Assembly: GCF_001269385.1 (NCBI RefSeq)
Contig: NZ_CXOO01000003.1
Location: forward strand, 24,172-88,171
Reading direction: 5' to 3'
From: Limnohabitans sp. DM1
GTDB taxonomy: Bacteria; Pseudomonadota; Gammaproteobacteria; Burkholderiales; Burkholderiaceae_C
DNA: 64,000 nt
The position numbers were made by a program, and so were the translations under genes. Shown here piece by piece: positions 53,367 through 62,412 of the stretch; the stretch's first letter is position 1; each line of letters begins with the position of its first letter. The notes under the pieces are model-generated. The model saw only the letters and a program-made list of their open reading frames with translations, was not told the DNA's origin and did not search any database.

Positions 53367-54428
53367 ATGAAAGACGCTGCCAGCACCCACTCCAACCCTG
53401 GCCATTCATTGGCGAACCAACCCGCCCTCTCCGTGCGCGCCGAAACACCCATGGCTTTTGTGCGCGCCATTGCCAGCGCTTTTGCCTTGCGCGGCCTCGA
53501 CCCCTTGCCCGCCCTGCAGGCGGCACAAATTGCGCCAGACTTGCTGCATCAACCCGATGCGCGCATCACCGCTTTGCAAATGGAATGGCTCTCGGCCAGT
53601 GCCATGCGCGAGCTGGACGATGAGGCCCTGGGCTGGTTCAGCCGCCGCCTGCCCTGGGGCAGCTACGGCATGTTGGTGCGCGCCTCGCTGACCGCCCCCA
53701 ACTTGGGCGTGGCGCTGGCGCGCTGGTGCCGCCACCATAACCTGCTGACTGAAGACATCCGGCTGACCCTGAGCACCTCGGATGGGCTGGCCCACATCGA
53801 GCTGCATGAAGCGCACGACCTGAAAGACCTGCGAGAGTTTTGCACCGTCTCGGTGCTGCGCAACGCGCTGGGCGTGGCTTGCTGGCTGACCGACTCGCGC
53901 ATCCCGCTGGCGGCGACCCAGCTGCACTTTGCGCCGCCCCCACACGCAGACAGCTACCGCGTGCTGTTTGACGGCCCCTGCCAATTCAACGCGCCACACA
54001 GCCGCCTGAGCTTTGACGCTGGCTACCTGCAACTGCCCCTGCGCCGCGACGAAGCCGCGCTGCAACGCATGCTGCAACGCGCCTTGTTGTTGACGGTGCG
54101 CCCCTACCGGCGCGACCGCCTGCTGATGGAAAAAGTGCGCCAGACCCTGGCCGAACACCCCGAGCACAGCCGCAACGCGGACGACCTGGCTGCCTGGCTG
54201 AACCTGTCTGCGCGCACGCTGCACCGGCAACTGAAAGAAGAAGGCGCCAGCCTGCAGCAGCTCAAGGACGCGGTGCGCCGTGACATGGCCACCGAATGGC
54301 TGATGCGCACCACACGTCCGATCAAACAGATTGCCGCTGAAGTCGGCTTTCAAAACGAAAAGAGTTTCATGCGGGCGTTTAAGGGCTGGACAGGCCAAAC
54401 GCCAGACGAGTTCAGATCTGGCCCTTGA
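53367..54428 (+). CDS. AraC-family transcriptional regulator
   Basis: The 353-residue protein has an N-terminal ligand-binding-like domain of the OruR/ArgR-type AraC regulators and a C-terminal double HTH: DDLAAWLNLSARTLHRQL and RPIKQIAAEVGFQNEKSFMR. It is divergent from liuB and is the likely regulator of the liu genes (inference from position). Confidence 0.85.
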   Translation: MKDAASTHSNPGHSLANQPALSVRAETPMAFVRAIASAFALRGLDPLPALQAAQIAPDLLHQPDARITALQMEWLSASAMRELDDEALGWFSRRLPWGSYGMLVRASLTAPNLGVALARWCRHHNLLTEDIRLTLSTSDGLAHIELHEAHDLKDLREFCTVSVLRNALGVACWLTDSRIPLAATQLHFAPPPHADSYRVLFDGPCQFNAPHSRLSFDAGYLQLPLRRDEAALQRMLQRALLLTVRPYRRDRLLMEKVRQTLAEHPEHSRNADDLAAWLNLSARTLHRQLKEEGASLQQLKDAVRRDMATEWLMRTTRPIKQIAAEVGFQNEKSFMRAFKGWTGQTPDEFRSGP

Positions 54429-54440
54429 GGTGCGCGGCGG

Positions 54441-55649
54441 TCACTGGACGCGAGAGGTCGAACCCGTGAAGGGCGCTTGGCGCAGCAAGCCCAGCAAGGC
54501 GATCACGCAAAAAATGGCGCCCGCGTAAAAAGTGAACGAGGCCCCCCACCGGTCCCACAGAAAACCCGCAAGAACACTGGCCACCAACATCGACACGCCG
54601 CTGACCAGATTGAAAACCCCAAAAGCCGTACCGCGCAAATCGGGCGGCGCGGTGTCGGCCACCATGGTGGCCAGCAGGCCCTGGGTCATGCCCATGTGCA
54701 CACCCCACAAAACAACCCCCAGCAAGACACGCGTCCAGTGCGCGTCGCTGGCCAGCACCAAGTCGGCGGCGATCAGCGCCACCAGGCCCCAGGCGAGCAG
54801 CGCGCGGTGGCTCATGCGGTCCGACAGTTGCCCAAAGGGATAAGCACTGGCGGCATAGACCAGGTTCATCGCTACCATGACCAGGGGCACCCACGCCGCC
54901 GCCATGCCGCCCTGATGCGCACGCAGCACCAAAAAAGCCTCACTGAAACGCGCCAGTGTGAACACCGCGCCCACAGCCACAACCCAGGCATAAGCCCCGC
55001 CCAAACGCCGGATGTTTTCACGGCGAATCGGATTGACTTTGCCCTCGCCCACATGCACATCAGGCTCACGCACGCCCACCACGAGCAGCAGCACCGCCAG
55101 CACACCCGGCACCACCGCCACCCAGAAAACCGCCCGGAAATCATTGGCCCACAACAGCATCAAGCCCACACCCAGCAAGGGACCCAGAAATGCCCCCACC
55201 GTGTCCAGCGATTGCCGCAAACCAAAGGCCGCACCACGCACCTCGGGTGGAGCGATGTCGGCCACCAGGGCATCACGCGGCGCGCCGCGCACGCCTTTGC
55301 CGATGCGGTCCACAAACCGCGCCGTCAGCACCCAGCCTATGCTGGGCGCCAAGGCAAACAAGGGTTTGCTCAAAGCCCCCATGGCGTAGCCCACCACGGC
55401 CAGGGCTTTGCGCTTGCCCAGGTAGTCGCTGACCACGCCAGAAAACACCTTGACGATCAAGGCGGTGGACTCGGCAATGCCCTCGATCAGGCCGACCGTC
55501 AAGGCGCTGGCGCCCAGCACGCCCACCATGAACAAGGGCAAAAGGCTGTGGACCATCTCCGAAGAAATGTCCATCAGGAGGCTGACAAAGCCCAAGACCC
55601 AGATGCCCGTTGGCAGCTGGGGCAAGGGGGGATCGGATGTCTGGTTCAT
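54441..55649 (-). CDS. MFS transporter
   Basis: The 402-residue protein has 12 hydrophobic segments and MFS motifs such as VSDYLGKRKALAVVGYA and DRIGKGVRGAPRDALVADI. It is a drug/metabolite MFS of unclear substrate. Convergent with the AraC gene. Confidence 0.85.
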   Translation of the reverse strand: MNQTSDPPLPQLPTGIWVLGFVSLLMDISSEMVHSLLPLFMVGVLGASALTVGLIEGIAESTALIVKVFSGVVSDYLGKRKALAVVGYAMGALSKPLFALAPSIGWVLTARFVDRIGKGVRGAPRDALVADIAPPEVRGAAFGLRQSLDTVGAFLGPLLGVGLMLLWANDFRAVFWVAVVPGVLAVLLLVVGVREPDVHVGEGKVNPIRRENIRRLGGAYAWVVAVGAVFTLARFSEAFLVLRAHQGGMAAAWVPLVMVAMNLVYAASAYPFGQLSDRMSHRALLAWGLVALIAADLVLASDAHWTRVLLGVVLWGVHMGMTQGLLATMVADTAPPDLRGTAFGVFNLVSGVSMLVASVLAGFLWDRWGASFTFYAGAIFCVIALLGLLRQAPFTGSTSRVQ

Positions 55650-55703
55650 GGCCCCAATGCTACTGCGCTGGCGCCAACAAGCCACGCCATGCCTGATGCA
55701 CCT

Positions 55704-56048
55704 TCAGCTGCGTCGCAGGGCGCTTTTGCGGCTCTTTTCGTAAAAATGGTTCGGCTTTCGCTGCACCCAAGCCACAAACGTCTGTATCTGCGCCTCGGCC
55801 AACAGTGCTTCGGCTGTGTTGAGGCGACGTGCCAGCTCAGACTCGGTGTACAAGGCATGGATCTGACGATGGCAAATGCGGTGCAGCAGTCGGGTTTCGC
55901 GCCCCCCTTTGGACTTGGGAACAAAGTGGTGGGCGTCTTGTTCGGAAACCGGAATTTCCCTCATGCACAGAGGGCAGATGGGCAAAGCCTGCACCTTCGG
56001 CGCGGCAGCTTTGCCGAGTGATTGCCTGCGTTTGATTTTGCCGAGCAT
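55704..56048 (-). CDS. HNH-type protein
   Basis: The 114-residue protein has ICPLCMREIPVSEQDAHHFV and CHRQIHALYTE, a CPxC zinc ribbon next to an HNH-like HH..N/H pattern. HNH proteins of this size are endonucleases or DNA-binding proteins. No host genes are adjacent to suggest a specific system. Confidence 0.7.
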   Translation of the reverse strand: MLGKIKRRQSLGKAAAPKVQALPICPLCMREIPVSEQDAHHFVPKSKGGRETRLLHRICHRQIHALYTESELARRLNTAEALLAEAQIQTFVAWVQRKPNHFYEKSRKSALRRS

Positions 56049-56050
56049 GG

Positions 56051-56221
56051 TCAGGCGGCGCGGCGTGGGGTGCCCGGGCCTGCCGCACGGCATGCCTGAG
56101 AGCAGTATTTGACCTCGTCCCAGTTTTTGGCCCAGGACTTGCGCCAGCTCATTTCGCGCTGGCAGTGTTCACAGATTTTGCTGGGCAAGAAAGACTTGTT
56201 GCCTTTGAACGGTTTCTTCAT
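56051..56221 (-). CDS. DUF2256 small zinc-ribbon protein
   Basis: The 56-residue protein reads KKPFKGNKSFLPSKICEHCQ, REMSWRKSWAKNWDEVKYCS and QACR, the DUF2256 pattern (CxxC and CSxxC). From memory, DUF2256 genes often sit near photolyase/cryptochrome genes, which fits this position. Start ATG 56221. Confidence 0.88.
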   Translation of the reverse strand: MKKPFKGNKSFLPSKICEHCQREMSWRKSWAKNWDEVKYCSQACRAAGPGTPRRAA

Positions 56222-56501
56222 GGGAGCGTGTCGACCTCGAAATTCACTGGAAAATCTGCCGGGGATGAACCGCCTGGCGCGCAGACAACGCAGCCGGCCA
56301 AACTGTCCAGAGTCGGTACGCATTGTCCTCGACCCCGATCTGCAAGACCTAACCCGCCCGCCTGAAGCAGTCAATGTGCAACCCAGGGGCGCACCATCAC
56401 GCGGCCCATGCGGGGGGCAGTTTGGCTCATGAACTCAGAAAGCTGGAACACCGAGTTGGGTTCCCCAGGCAGCCAAGGGGGTGCCAGGGAAGAGTTTGGC
56501 C

Positions 56502-56717
56502 TCAGCCCACACGCCCATCCAACTCGTAACCGCCAACAGGTCCCCTCACCGAGCGAACAAGCGCGTTTGCCCGCAACACTTTGAGCAGGCTCTCCAGGTA
56601 AGAAACCGACATGCCCATATGGCTGGCCAGCTGGGCTGTGGTGATGGTGCGCCCCAAGGGTTGTGAAGCCATGACGATCAGGGCATGGGTGGCATGAACA
56701 GATTTTTTTCCGAGCAT
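56502..56717 (-). CDS. Rrf2-like HTH protein, short
   Basis: About 71 residues from ATG 56717 (MLGKKSVHATHALIVMAS) with the Rrf2 winged HTH: TTAQLASHMGMSVSYLESLL and VRGPVGGYEL. Typical Rrf2 proteins are about 140 residues with a C-terminal cysteine cluster, absent here. Either a short regulator or a truncated one; after the stop, open codons in another frame hint at a frameshift. Divergent from the MerR-like gene. Confidence 0.65.
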   Translation of the reverse strand: MLGKKSVHATHALIVMASQPLGRTITTAQLASHMGMSVSYLESLLKVLRANALVRSVRGPVGGYELDGRVG

Positions 56718-56753
56718 TGAGGTTGACCCTGCAGTTGATGCATTTAATCTATC

Positions 56754-56819
56754 ACTCAATAAAATTAAATCTACTCAAAATCAAAAATATTCCTATAATT
56801 TAACTCAATATCTACTCAA
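56754..56819. promoter_or_regulatory. Four ACTCAA direct repeats in the divergent promoter region
   Basis: ACTCAA occurs at 56754, 56773, 56803 and 56814, three of them preceded by TA, in a very AT-rich region between the Rrf2-like and MerR-like starts. Candidate operator for one of the two divergent regulators. Confidence 0.5.
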
Positions 56820-56825
56820 TCAAGC

Positions 56826-57833
56826 GTGACCATGCATCAAACCGGTTACCAACACCGCATCGGTGCCGTTTCAGCCCTGAGCGGCGTGCCCGTATCGACC
56901 TTGCGGGTATGGGAGACACGGCACAACGCGTTCGCGCCGGCCAAATCGGAAGGCCGCCACCGCTTGTATTCGGACGAAGACGTTCTGCGCGCTTCGCTGA
57001 TCAAGCAATTGACCGAAGCCGGGCACAGCATCAGCACGATTGCCCAACGCTCGGTGACACAGCTCAACGACCTCCTGGTGCAGCAGCAGAACGCGCACCG
57101 GCTGCACCGTCCGGCCCGGGCGCCATCAACGTCGGTCACGATGGCGGTGGTCGGTGTGGGCATGGCTGCACGCGTGGAGTCCTGGCGTACTTCGCTGGGC
57201 TTGTCAGGTCAGTCGTTACAGATCACCGACATCCTGGAAGACATGGATGCAGCGTCTCAGGCGACGCTGACCGCTCACCCGCAGGTGCTCTTGGTGCGTT
57301 TGAACTCGCTGCATGTGCTCGCGGGTGCAGAGATACAGCGCTTGGTGCAGGCGCACCGTTTTCAACAAGCGATCGTGCTGTACAACTTCGGACAGGAGCA
57401 GGTCGTTGCGGCATTGAAACTTGCAGGCATCAAGGTCCGCAGGGAACCCTTATCAAACGCCGAATTGGGCGAGCTGATCAACTCCGTTTTGTGGATGGAC
57501 CACGCCCAGGAGGTCAGCGATGTGCAACACAGCGTCCTGGTGCCCCCACGCAAGTACAGCGATGAAACCCTCAACCGGGTGGCCAACATTTCCAGCGACA
57601 TGCTGTGCGAATGCCCCCGGCATGTGGCGGAGTTGATCTCGCAATTGGCCAGCTTTGAGCAGTACAGCCAGGAGTGCCTCAGCAAAAGTGCAGAAGACGC
57701 CCACCTGCACGCCTACCTCAGCTCCGTCTCGGGGTCGGCACGTGCCTTGTTTGAAAAAGCGCTGGAGATGGTGGCCCAGCATGAGAACATTCCGCTCCCC
57801 GCCACACTCTCAGTGGCGGGCACCGGGGCATGA
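56826..57833 (+). CDS. MerR-type regulator with degenerate B12-domain-like region
   Basis: About 335 residues from GTG 56826 (or ATG 56832). The N-terminal MerR HTH (VSALSGVPVSTLRVWE, GRHRLYSDEDV) is followed by a Rossmann-like domain (TMAVVGVGMAARVESW, then ILEDMDAASQATL) where light-sensing CarH/LitR proteins bind AdoB12. No ExH cobalamin motif is visible, so B12 binding is doubtful. The C-terminal helical region has CECPRHVAELISQLASF. It overlaps the next gene (ATGA) and heads the photolyase operon. Confidence 0.75.
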   Translation: MTMHQTGYQHRIGAVSALSGVPVSTLRVWETRHNAFAPAKSEGRHRLYSDEDVLRASLIKQLTEAGHSISTIAQRSVTQLNDLLVQQQNAHRLHRPARAPSTSVTMAVVGVGMAARVESWRTSLGLSGQSLQITDILEDMDAASQATLTAHPQVLLVRLNSLHVLAGAEIQRLVQAHRFQQAIVLYNFGQEQVVAALKLAGIKVRREPLSNAELGELINSVLWMDHAQEVSDVQHSVLVPPRKYSDETLNRVANISSDMLCECPRHVAELISQLASFEQYSQECLSKSAEDAHLHAYLSSVSGSARALFEKALEMVAQHENIPLPATLSVAGTGA

Positions 57834-58366
57834 AGCCACGCGTGGCCATCGCGGCACTCTTGGTCACGGCTGTGTGGGTCACTCTGAGCCATTTCGAATG
57901 GCAAAAGTTCGACAACGGCCACTTGCTGGTGGTGGATGGCCGCCCCTTGGATGTGCAAGGTTGGCTGAGCGACCGGCTCAACCGCCTGCGCCGTGATTGC
58001 GCTCGGGTGACGCGCTTGCAGCCTCAGGATGAGCGTCTGACATCGGCGCTGGTGGTGCTCAAGGCTTACAGCCCACCGGCTTCGCACACGGCACGCGTGT
58101 CTGCCGCATGGGCAACAGACCAGTGGCTGCTCGTCGAAGCAGCGTTTGACGACTTGCTGCCCGCAGTGGTGCTGATGACGCGGGTGGACACTCGCTGGGC
58201 CATTGCGCCGCAAGGCATCTGGAGTGGCCAGACCCACCCCTGGATGGCTGCGCCCCTCATCCGCGACTACCTAGAACGCCAAATGCCTGCTGCGCCCGGG
58301 CACTTGCTGGCCTGCTTTGACCCCACAGAGTCGACCATGCCCTCTCCACAGCGCCCAACGAATTGA
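57830..58366 (+). CDS. Exported or membrane-anchored protein, unknown
   Basis: The 178-residue protein has an N-terminal hydrophobic segment (KPRVAIAALLVTAVWVTL) and a soluble part with DARW- and GIWSGQTHPWMAAPL-like motifs. It overlaps the MerR gene by 4 nt and precedes the photolyase gene, so it is part of the operon. No family recognised. Confidence 0.65.
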   Translation: MKPRVAIAALLVTAVWVTLSHFEWQKFDNGHLLVVDGRPLDVQGWLSDRLNRLRRDCARVTRLQPQDERLTSALVVLKAYSPPASHTARVSAAWATDQWLLVEAAFDDLLPAVVLMTRVDTRWAIAPQGIWSGQTHPWMAAPLIRDYLERQMPAAPGHLLACFDPTESTMPSPQRPTN

Positions 58367-58382
58367 AACGGGGCACACGAAA

Positions 58383-59912
58383 ATGGGCACACAACTGGTC
58401 TGGTTCAAACGCGATTTGCGCACGTATGACAACGCGGCACTGACCTGCGCTGCCACACTGGGGCCGGTCATGTGCGTCTACATCGTGGAGCCGTCTTACT
58501 GGCGCTGCCCCGATGCCTCGCAAAGGCAGTTTGATTTCTTGCGCGAGTGTCTGCGCGACCTCTACCGGCAACTCAAGGCTTGCGGTGTGCAGCTGCAGGT
58601 GGTGAGCGGCGAGGTGACCGACGTGCTGGAACGCCTGCACCAGGCGCAAAGCTTCAGCCACCTGCACTCGCACCAGGAAACCGGCAACGGCATGACCTAC
58701 CTGCGCGACAAAGCCGTGGCCCACTGGTGTGCGGCACAGGGCGTGCAGTGGCAAGAGCATTGTCAAAACGGCGTGGTCCGCAAGTTGCCCAGTCGCGACG
58801 TCTGGAGCGACATCTGGACGCAGAGAATGCAGCAAGTCCAGCTGAACATGCCCACCCTCACGCCTGCGGCTTGGCCCTGGCCTGCACAAAGCTGGCCCGA
58901 TTGGGAGTCCTGGGGCTTGCCGCCAGATGTTGCGCCACATCGGCAGACAGGTGGGCGGGCTCAAGCCTTGCAGACACTGCAAAGTTTTCTGCAGGAGCGC
59001 AGCGGACAATACCGCGGCGGCATTTCTTCTCCCCTGAGCGCTGCCAGTGCCTGCTCCAGAGTGTCACCCTACCTCAGCTGGGGGTGCATCAGCATGCGCG
59101 AAGTCGTGCAGGCCACCGAGAACGTCCTGCGCCAACCGGGTCTGGACAGCTGGACCCGAAAGGGTCTGGTGGCCTTCACCAGCCGACTGCACTGGCATTG
59201 CCATTTCATGCAGAAGCTCGAGAGCGAACCCGCCATCGAACACCGCAACATGCACCGGGGCTACGACGGCCTGCGCGAAAACGACTCGAACTCTGAGCAC
59301 TTTGAGCGCCTGCGCACAGCACGCACCGGCTGGCCACTGGTCGATGCCTGCGTGACCATGCTGCATCACACCGGCTGGCTCAATTTCCGGATGCGGGCCA
59401 TGCTGGTTTCGGTGGCCGCCTACCCCCTTTGGCTGCACTGGAAAGACGTTGGGCAATGGTTGGCTGGTCAGTTTGTGGACTACGAACCCGGCATCCACTG
59501 GAGCCAGATGCAAATGCAATCGGGCACCACCGGCATCAACACCACACGCGTGTACAACCCGATCAAACAGGCCCAGGACCACGACCCGCAAGGCATTTTT
59601 GTGCGCCGCTGGCTGCCCGTGCTGCGGCGCGTGCCGGACACCTGGTTGTTCGAGCCCTGGAAGATGCCGCCCTCTGTGCAGGAGCAATGCGGCGTGGTGG
59701 TGGGCACCGATTGGCCCGAACCACCCGTGGACCTGCCAGCCGCCACACGCCAGGCCAAAGCCCTGCTGCACAAGCGTCGCCAAACGCCTCAAGTGCGCGA
59801 AGGCAAACAGGCGGTGATCGAGCAGCATGCGTCACGACGGGGCAAACCTTTCAGCAAACGCCGCCCCAGCGCTGAACCAACGCAAGCCATTCAGGCCGAA
59901 TGGGATTTTTGA
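58383..59912 (+). CDS. Cryptochrome/photolyase family FAD-binding protein
   Basis: The 509-residue protein starts GTQLVWFKRDLRTYDNAAL, the photolyase N-terminal domain. The FAD domain has RVSPYLSWGCISMREVV, FTSRLHWHCHFMQKL, and NTTRVYNPIKQAQDHDPQG and FVRRWLPVL. The motif QSGTTGINTTRVYNP differs from class I CPD photolyases, so the subclass (photolyase or cryptochrome) is uncertain. Start ATG 58383 chosen from the conserved opening. Confidence 0.82.
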   Translation: MGTQLVWFKRDLRTYDNAALTCAATLGPVMCVYIVEPSYWRCPDASQRQFDFLRECLRDLYRQLKACGVQLQVVSGEVTDVLERLHQAQSFSHLHSHQETGNGMTYLRDKAVAHWCAAQGVQWQEHCQNGVVRKLPSRDVWSDIWTQRMQQVQLNMPTLTPAAWPWPAQSWPDWESWGLPPDVAPHRQTGGRAQALQTLQSFLQERSGQYRGGISSPLSAASACSRVSPYLSWGCISMREVVQATENVLRQPGLDSWTRKGLVAFTSRLHWHCHFMQKLESEPAIEHRNMHRGYDGLRENDSNSEHFERLRTARTGWPLVDACVTMLHHTGWLNFRMRAMLVSVAAYPLWLHWKDVGQWLAGQFVDYEPGIHWSQMQMQSGTTGINTTRVYNPIKQAQDHDPQGIFVRRWLPVLRRVPDTWLFEPWKMPPSVQEQCGVVVGTDWPEPPVDLPAATRQAKALLHKRRQTPQVREGKQAVIEQHASRRGKPFSKRRPSAEPTQAIQAEWDF

Positions 59913-59913
59913 G

Positions 59914-61458
59914 ATGAACACACCACAAGCACCCATCCGGCACCTGGTCATTGTGCTGGGCGATCAACTCAGCGAAGACGCCAGCGCATTGGTCGACTTT
60001 GATCCGACCCAGGACGTGGTGTGGATGGCCGAAGCCATGCAGGAGTCAACGCATGTGCCCTCGTCTAAACAACGCATCGCTGTGTTCCTGAGCGCCATGC
60101 GGCACTTTGCGCAAACGCTGCGAGACAAGCATTGGCGGGTTGACTACACCGAGCTCGACCAGCCCGGCCACACCGGCACGCTGCCAGGCGAATTGGCACG
60201 CGCCATCGACTGCTGGCAGCCTGCTCAGCTGGTCATGACGGCCCCCGGCGACTGGCGCATATTGCAATCCCTGCAGGCTACGGCCAAGGCGCACCAGCGT
60301 GTGCTGACACTGCGTGACGACACCCACTTTTTCACCACCGTACGGGACTTTGCAGCGCACGCCAAAGGCCGCAAGCAACTGCGCATGGAGTATTGGTACC
60401 GGGAACTGCGCCAGCGCTTTGGCATCCTGATGGAAGGCCAGCAACCCGTGGGCGGCCAATGGAATTTCGATGCCGACAACCGGGAATCTTTCGGAAAAAA
60501 AGGTCCCCAGAACCTGACTGCGCCGCAACGCTTTGCGCCAGATCCTGTCACGCAGCAGGTGATGGCCTTGGTCGAGCAGGCGTTTGTCGAGCAACCGGGA
60601 GAGCTGACCGACTTTGGCTGGCCCGTCACGCGAGCACAAGCATTGCTGGCCTTGCAAGACTTCATCGCCATTCGCTTGCCGTTATTCGGCCAATACGAAG
60701 ACGCGATGTGGGCAGGCGAGCCCTGGCTCTACCACTCGCAACTGTCGGTGTGCCTGAACCTGAAGCTGCTGTCGGCGCAAGAAGTGGTGCAGGCCGCACA
60801 GGAGGCCTGGCAACAAGGCCATGCCCCACTGGCTGCCGTGGAGGGGTTTGTACGGCAAATTTTGGGCTGGCGCGAATTTGTGCGCGGCATTTATTGGACG
60901 CAGATGCCGGGCTACATAGGCCTCAATGCACTGGACGCACAAGAAGACCTGCCCGGTTTCTTCTGGACCGGTGACACCGACATGGCCTGCCTGCGCGACG
61001 CGCTGCAGCAAACGCTGCGACACGGCTATGCGCACCACATCCAGCGCCTGATGGTGCTGGGCCTGTATGGCTTGCTGCGCGGCGTGCATCCACGGCACAT
61101 GCACGAATGGTTTTTGAGCGTGTATGTGGACGCGGTGGAGTGGGTGGAGCTGCCCAACACGTTGGGCATGTCGCAGTTTGGCGACGGTGGCCTGCTGGCC
61201 AGCAAGCCTTATGTGGCCAGCGGCAAGTACATCCAGCGCATGAGCAACCACTGCCAGGGCTGCCAATTCGACCCCGGCCAATCCACCGGCCCCAAGGCCT
61301 GCCCGTACACCACCCTGTATTGGGATTTTTTAAGACGCCATCAAAGCTTGCTGGAAAAGAACCCGCGCATGGGCATGCAACTCAGGAATCTGAACAGGCT
61401 GACGCCTGAGCAACTGACTCAGATCAAGCTGGCAGCCCAAAAGCACCGCACGGGCTGA
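59914..61458 (+). CDS. Iron-sulfur bacterial cryptochrome/(6-4) photolyase (FeS-BCP)
   Basis: The 514-residue protein starts HLVIVLGDQLSEDASAL, typical of the photolyase-related family that includes Agrobacterium PhrB. Cysteines 359, 447, 450 and 463 have the same spacing as the four [4Fe-4S] ligands of PhrB. It repairs (6-4) photoproducts in light. It starts 1 bp after the previous gene and is the last gene of the cluster. Confidence 0.92.
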   Translation: MNTPQAPIRHLVIVLGDQLSEDASALVDFDPTQDVVWMAEAMQESTHVPSSKQRIAVFLSAMRHFAQTLRDKHWRVDYTELDQPGHTGTLPGELARAIDCWQPAQLVMTAPGDWRILQSLQATAKAHQRVLTLRDDTHFFTTVRDFAAHAKGRKQLRMEYWYRELRQRFGILMEGQQPVGGQWNFDADNRESFGKKGPQNLTAPQRFAPDPVTQQVMALVEQAFVEQPGELTDFGWPVTRAQALLALQDFIAIRLPLFGQYEDAMWAGEPWLYHSQLSVCLNLKLLSAQEVVQAAQEAWQQGHAPLAAVEGFVRQILGWREFVRGIYWTQMPGYIGLNALDAQEDLPGFFWTGDTDMACLRDALQQTLRHGYAHHIQRLMVLGLYGLLRGVHPRHMHEWFLSVYVDAVEWVELPNTLGMSQFGDGGLLASKPYVASGKYIQRMSNHCQGCQFDPGQSTGPKACPYTTLYWDFLRRHQSLLEKNPRMGMQLRNLNRLTPEQLTQIKLAAQKHRTG

Positions 61459-61468
61459 GGTTCACGCA

Positions 61469-62325
61469 TCAGGACAACAGCATCGCGGCTGCCTTGACAT
61501 ACAGCGGTATGCCCAGCAGGATGTTGAACGGGAACGTGAGTCCCAAGGACAAACCCACGCACAAAGACGGATTCGCCTCGGGCAAGGCATAGCGCAACAC
61601 CGCAGGTACGGCGATGTAGGACGCACTGGCGGACAGCACCATCAGCAAGACCGCATCGCCTTGGGGCACGCCCAGCATCAAGCACAAGCCCAGCGCCATG
61701 CCAGCACGCCCTTGAACAAATCGCCCGAAAAAGGCTGCATGGCCTGGCGCCCTGCTTCGCCGCTGACCATGCCGATCAGCATCGCCCCCAACAACAAAAG
61801 CTGGGCACCGTCGGTGAGGTATTCATGCAACACCTTGCCCGTCGACACGCGCTGGTGCGATGTGCCTGACCCGCAAGCTTGGCTGCGCAAACGCTTGGCC
61901 ATTAGCACGACAAAGATGATGGCCGGTGACTCCACCAAGGCCATGGCCGCAGCCATGCTCCCCCATAGGCCTGGCCGTGGTTTAGAGGTGGGCCTTGGCG
62001 GTGATGAATGTGACTGCACTGACTGAGCACTAGCAGGCTGCCAGCGCTGCAGCGTCAAAGCCACCCAGAAACCTGAGCAGCCATTGGTCATTCAGCCAGG
62101 GCACCAGCATGGCGAGAAATACCGCCAGGGACAAACTCGCAGCCACCTGCACTGTCAGGCCCGACTGCGCAGTGCAAAGCCGCCTTAGAGGCCCAAGGCC
62201 ATCAGCAGCTACAAGGAAAGGAATCGGGAAATCGCAGGCGGAATCTCCAGATTGGACTTCACCAGGCCCGCAAAAACACCCAACACAAAAAAATCTCAGG
62301 CTCCACCAACGGACTTATGCCATCA
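61469..62325 (-). pseudogene. Decayed SbtA-type sodium-dependent bicarbonate transporter
   Basis: On the minus strand the N-terminal part reads FVLGVFAGLVKSNLEIPP then a stop, and the C-terminal part reads MALGLCLMLGVPQGDAVLLM, YALPEANPSLCVGLSLGL and TFPFNILLGIPLYVK, matching SbtA. At least two in-frame stops and frameshifts (near 62200 and 61690, and a poly-T near 62290) separate the pieces. Limits of the remnant are approximate. Confidence 0.75.
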
Positions 62326-62412
62326 CCTCATTGAACAATGGAGATCGATTGAGTCTGCGCAATATCATTCGTTAAAATCTATTTTTTATTAAATTTTCAT
62401 CAGTAAAAGTCT

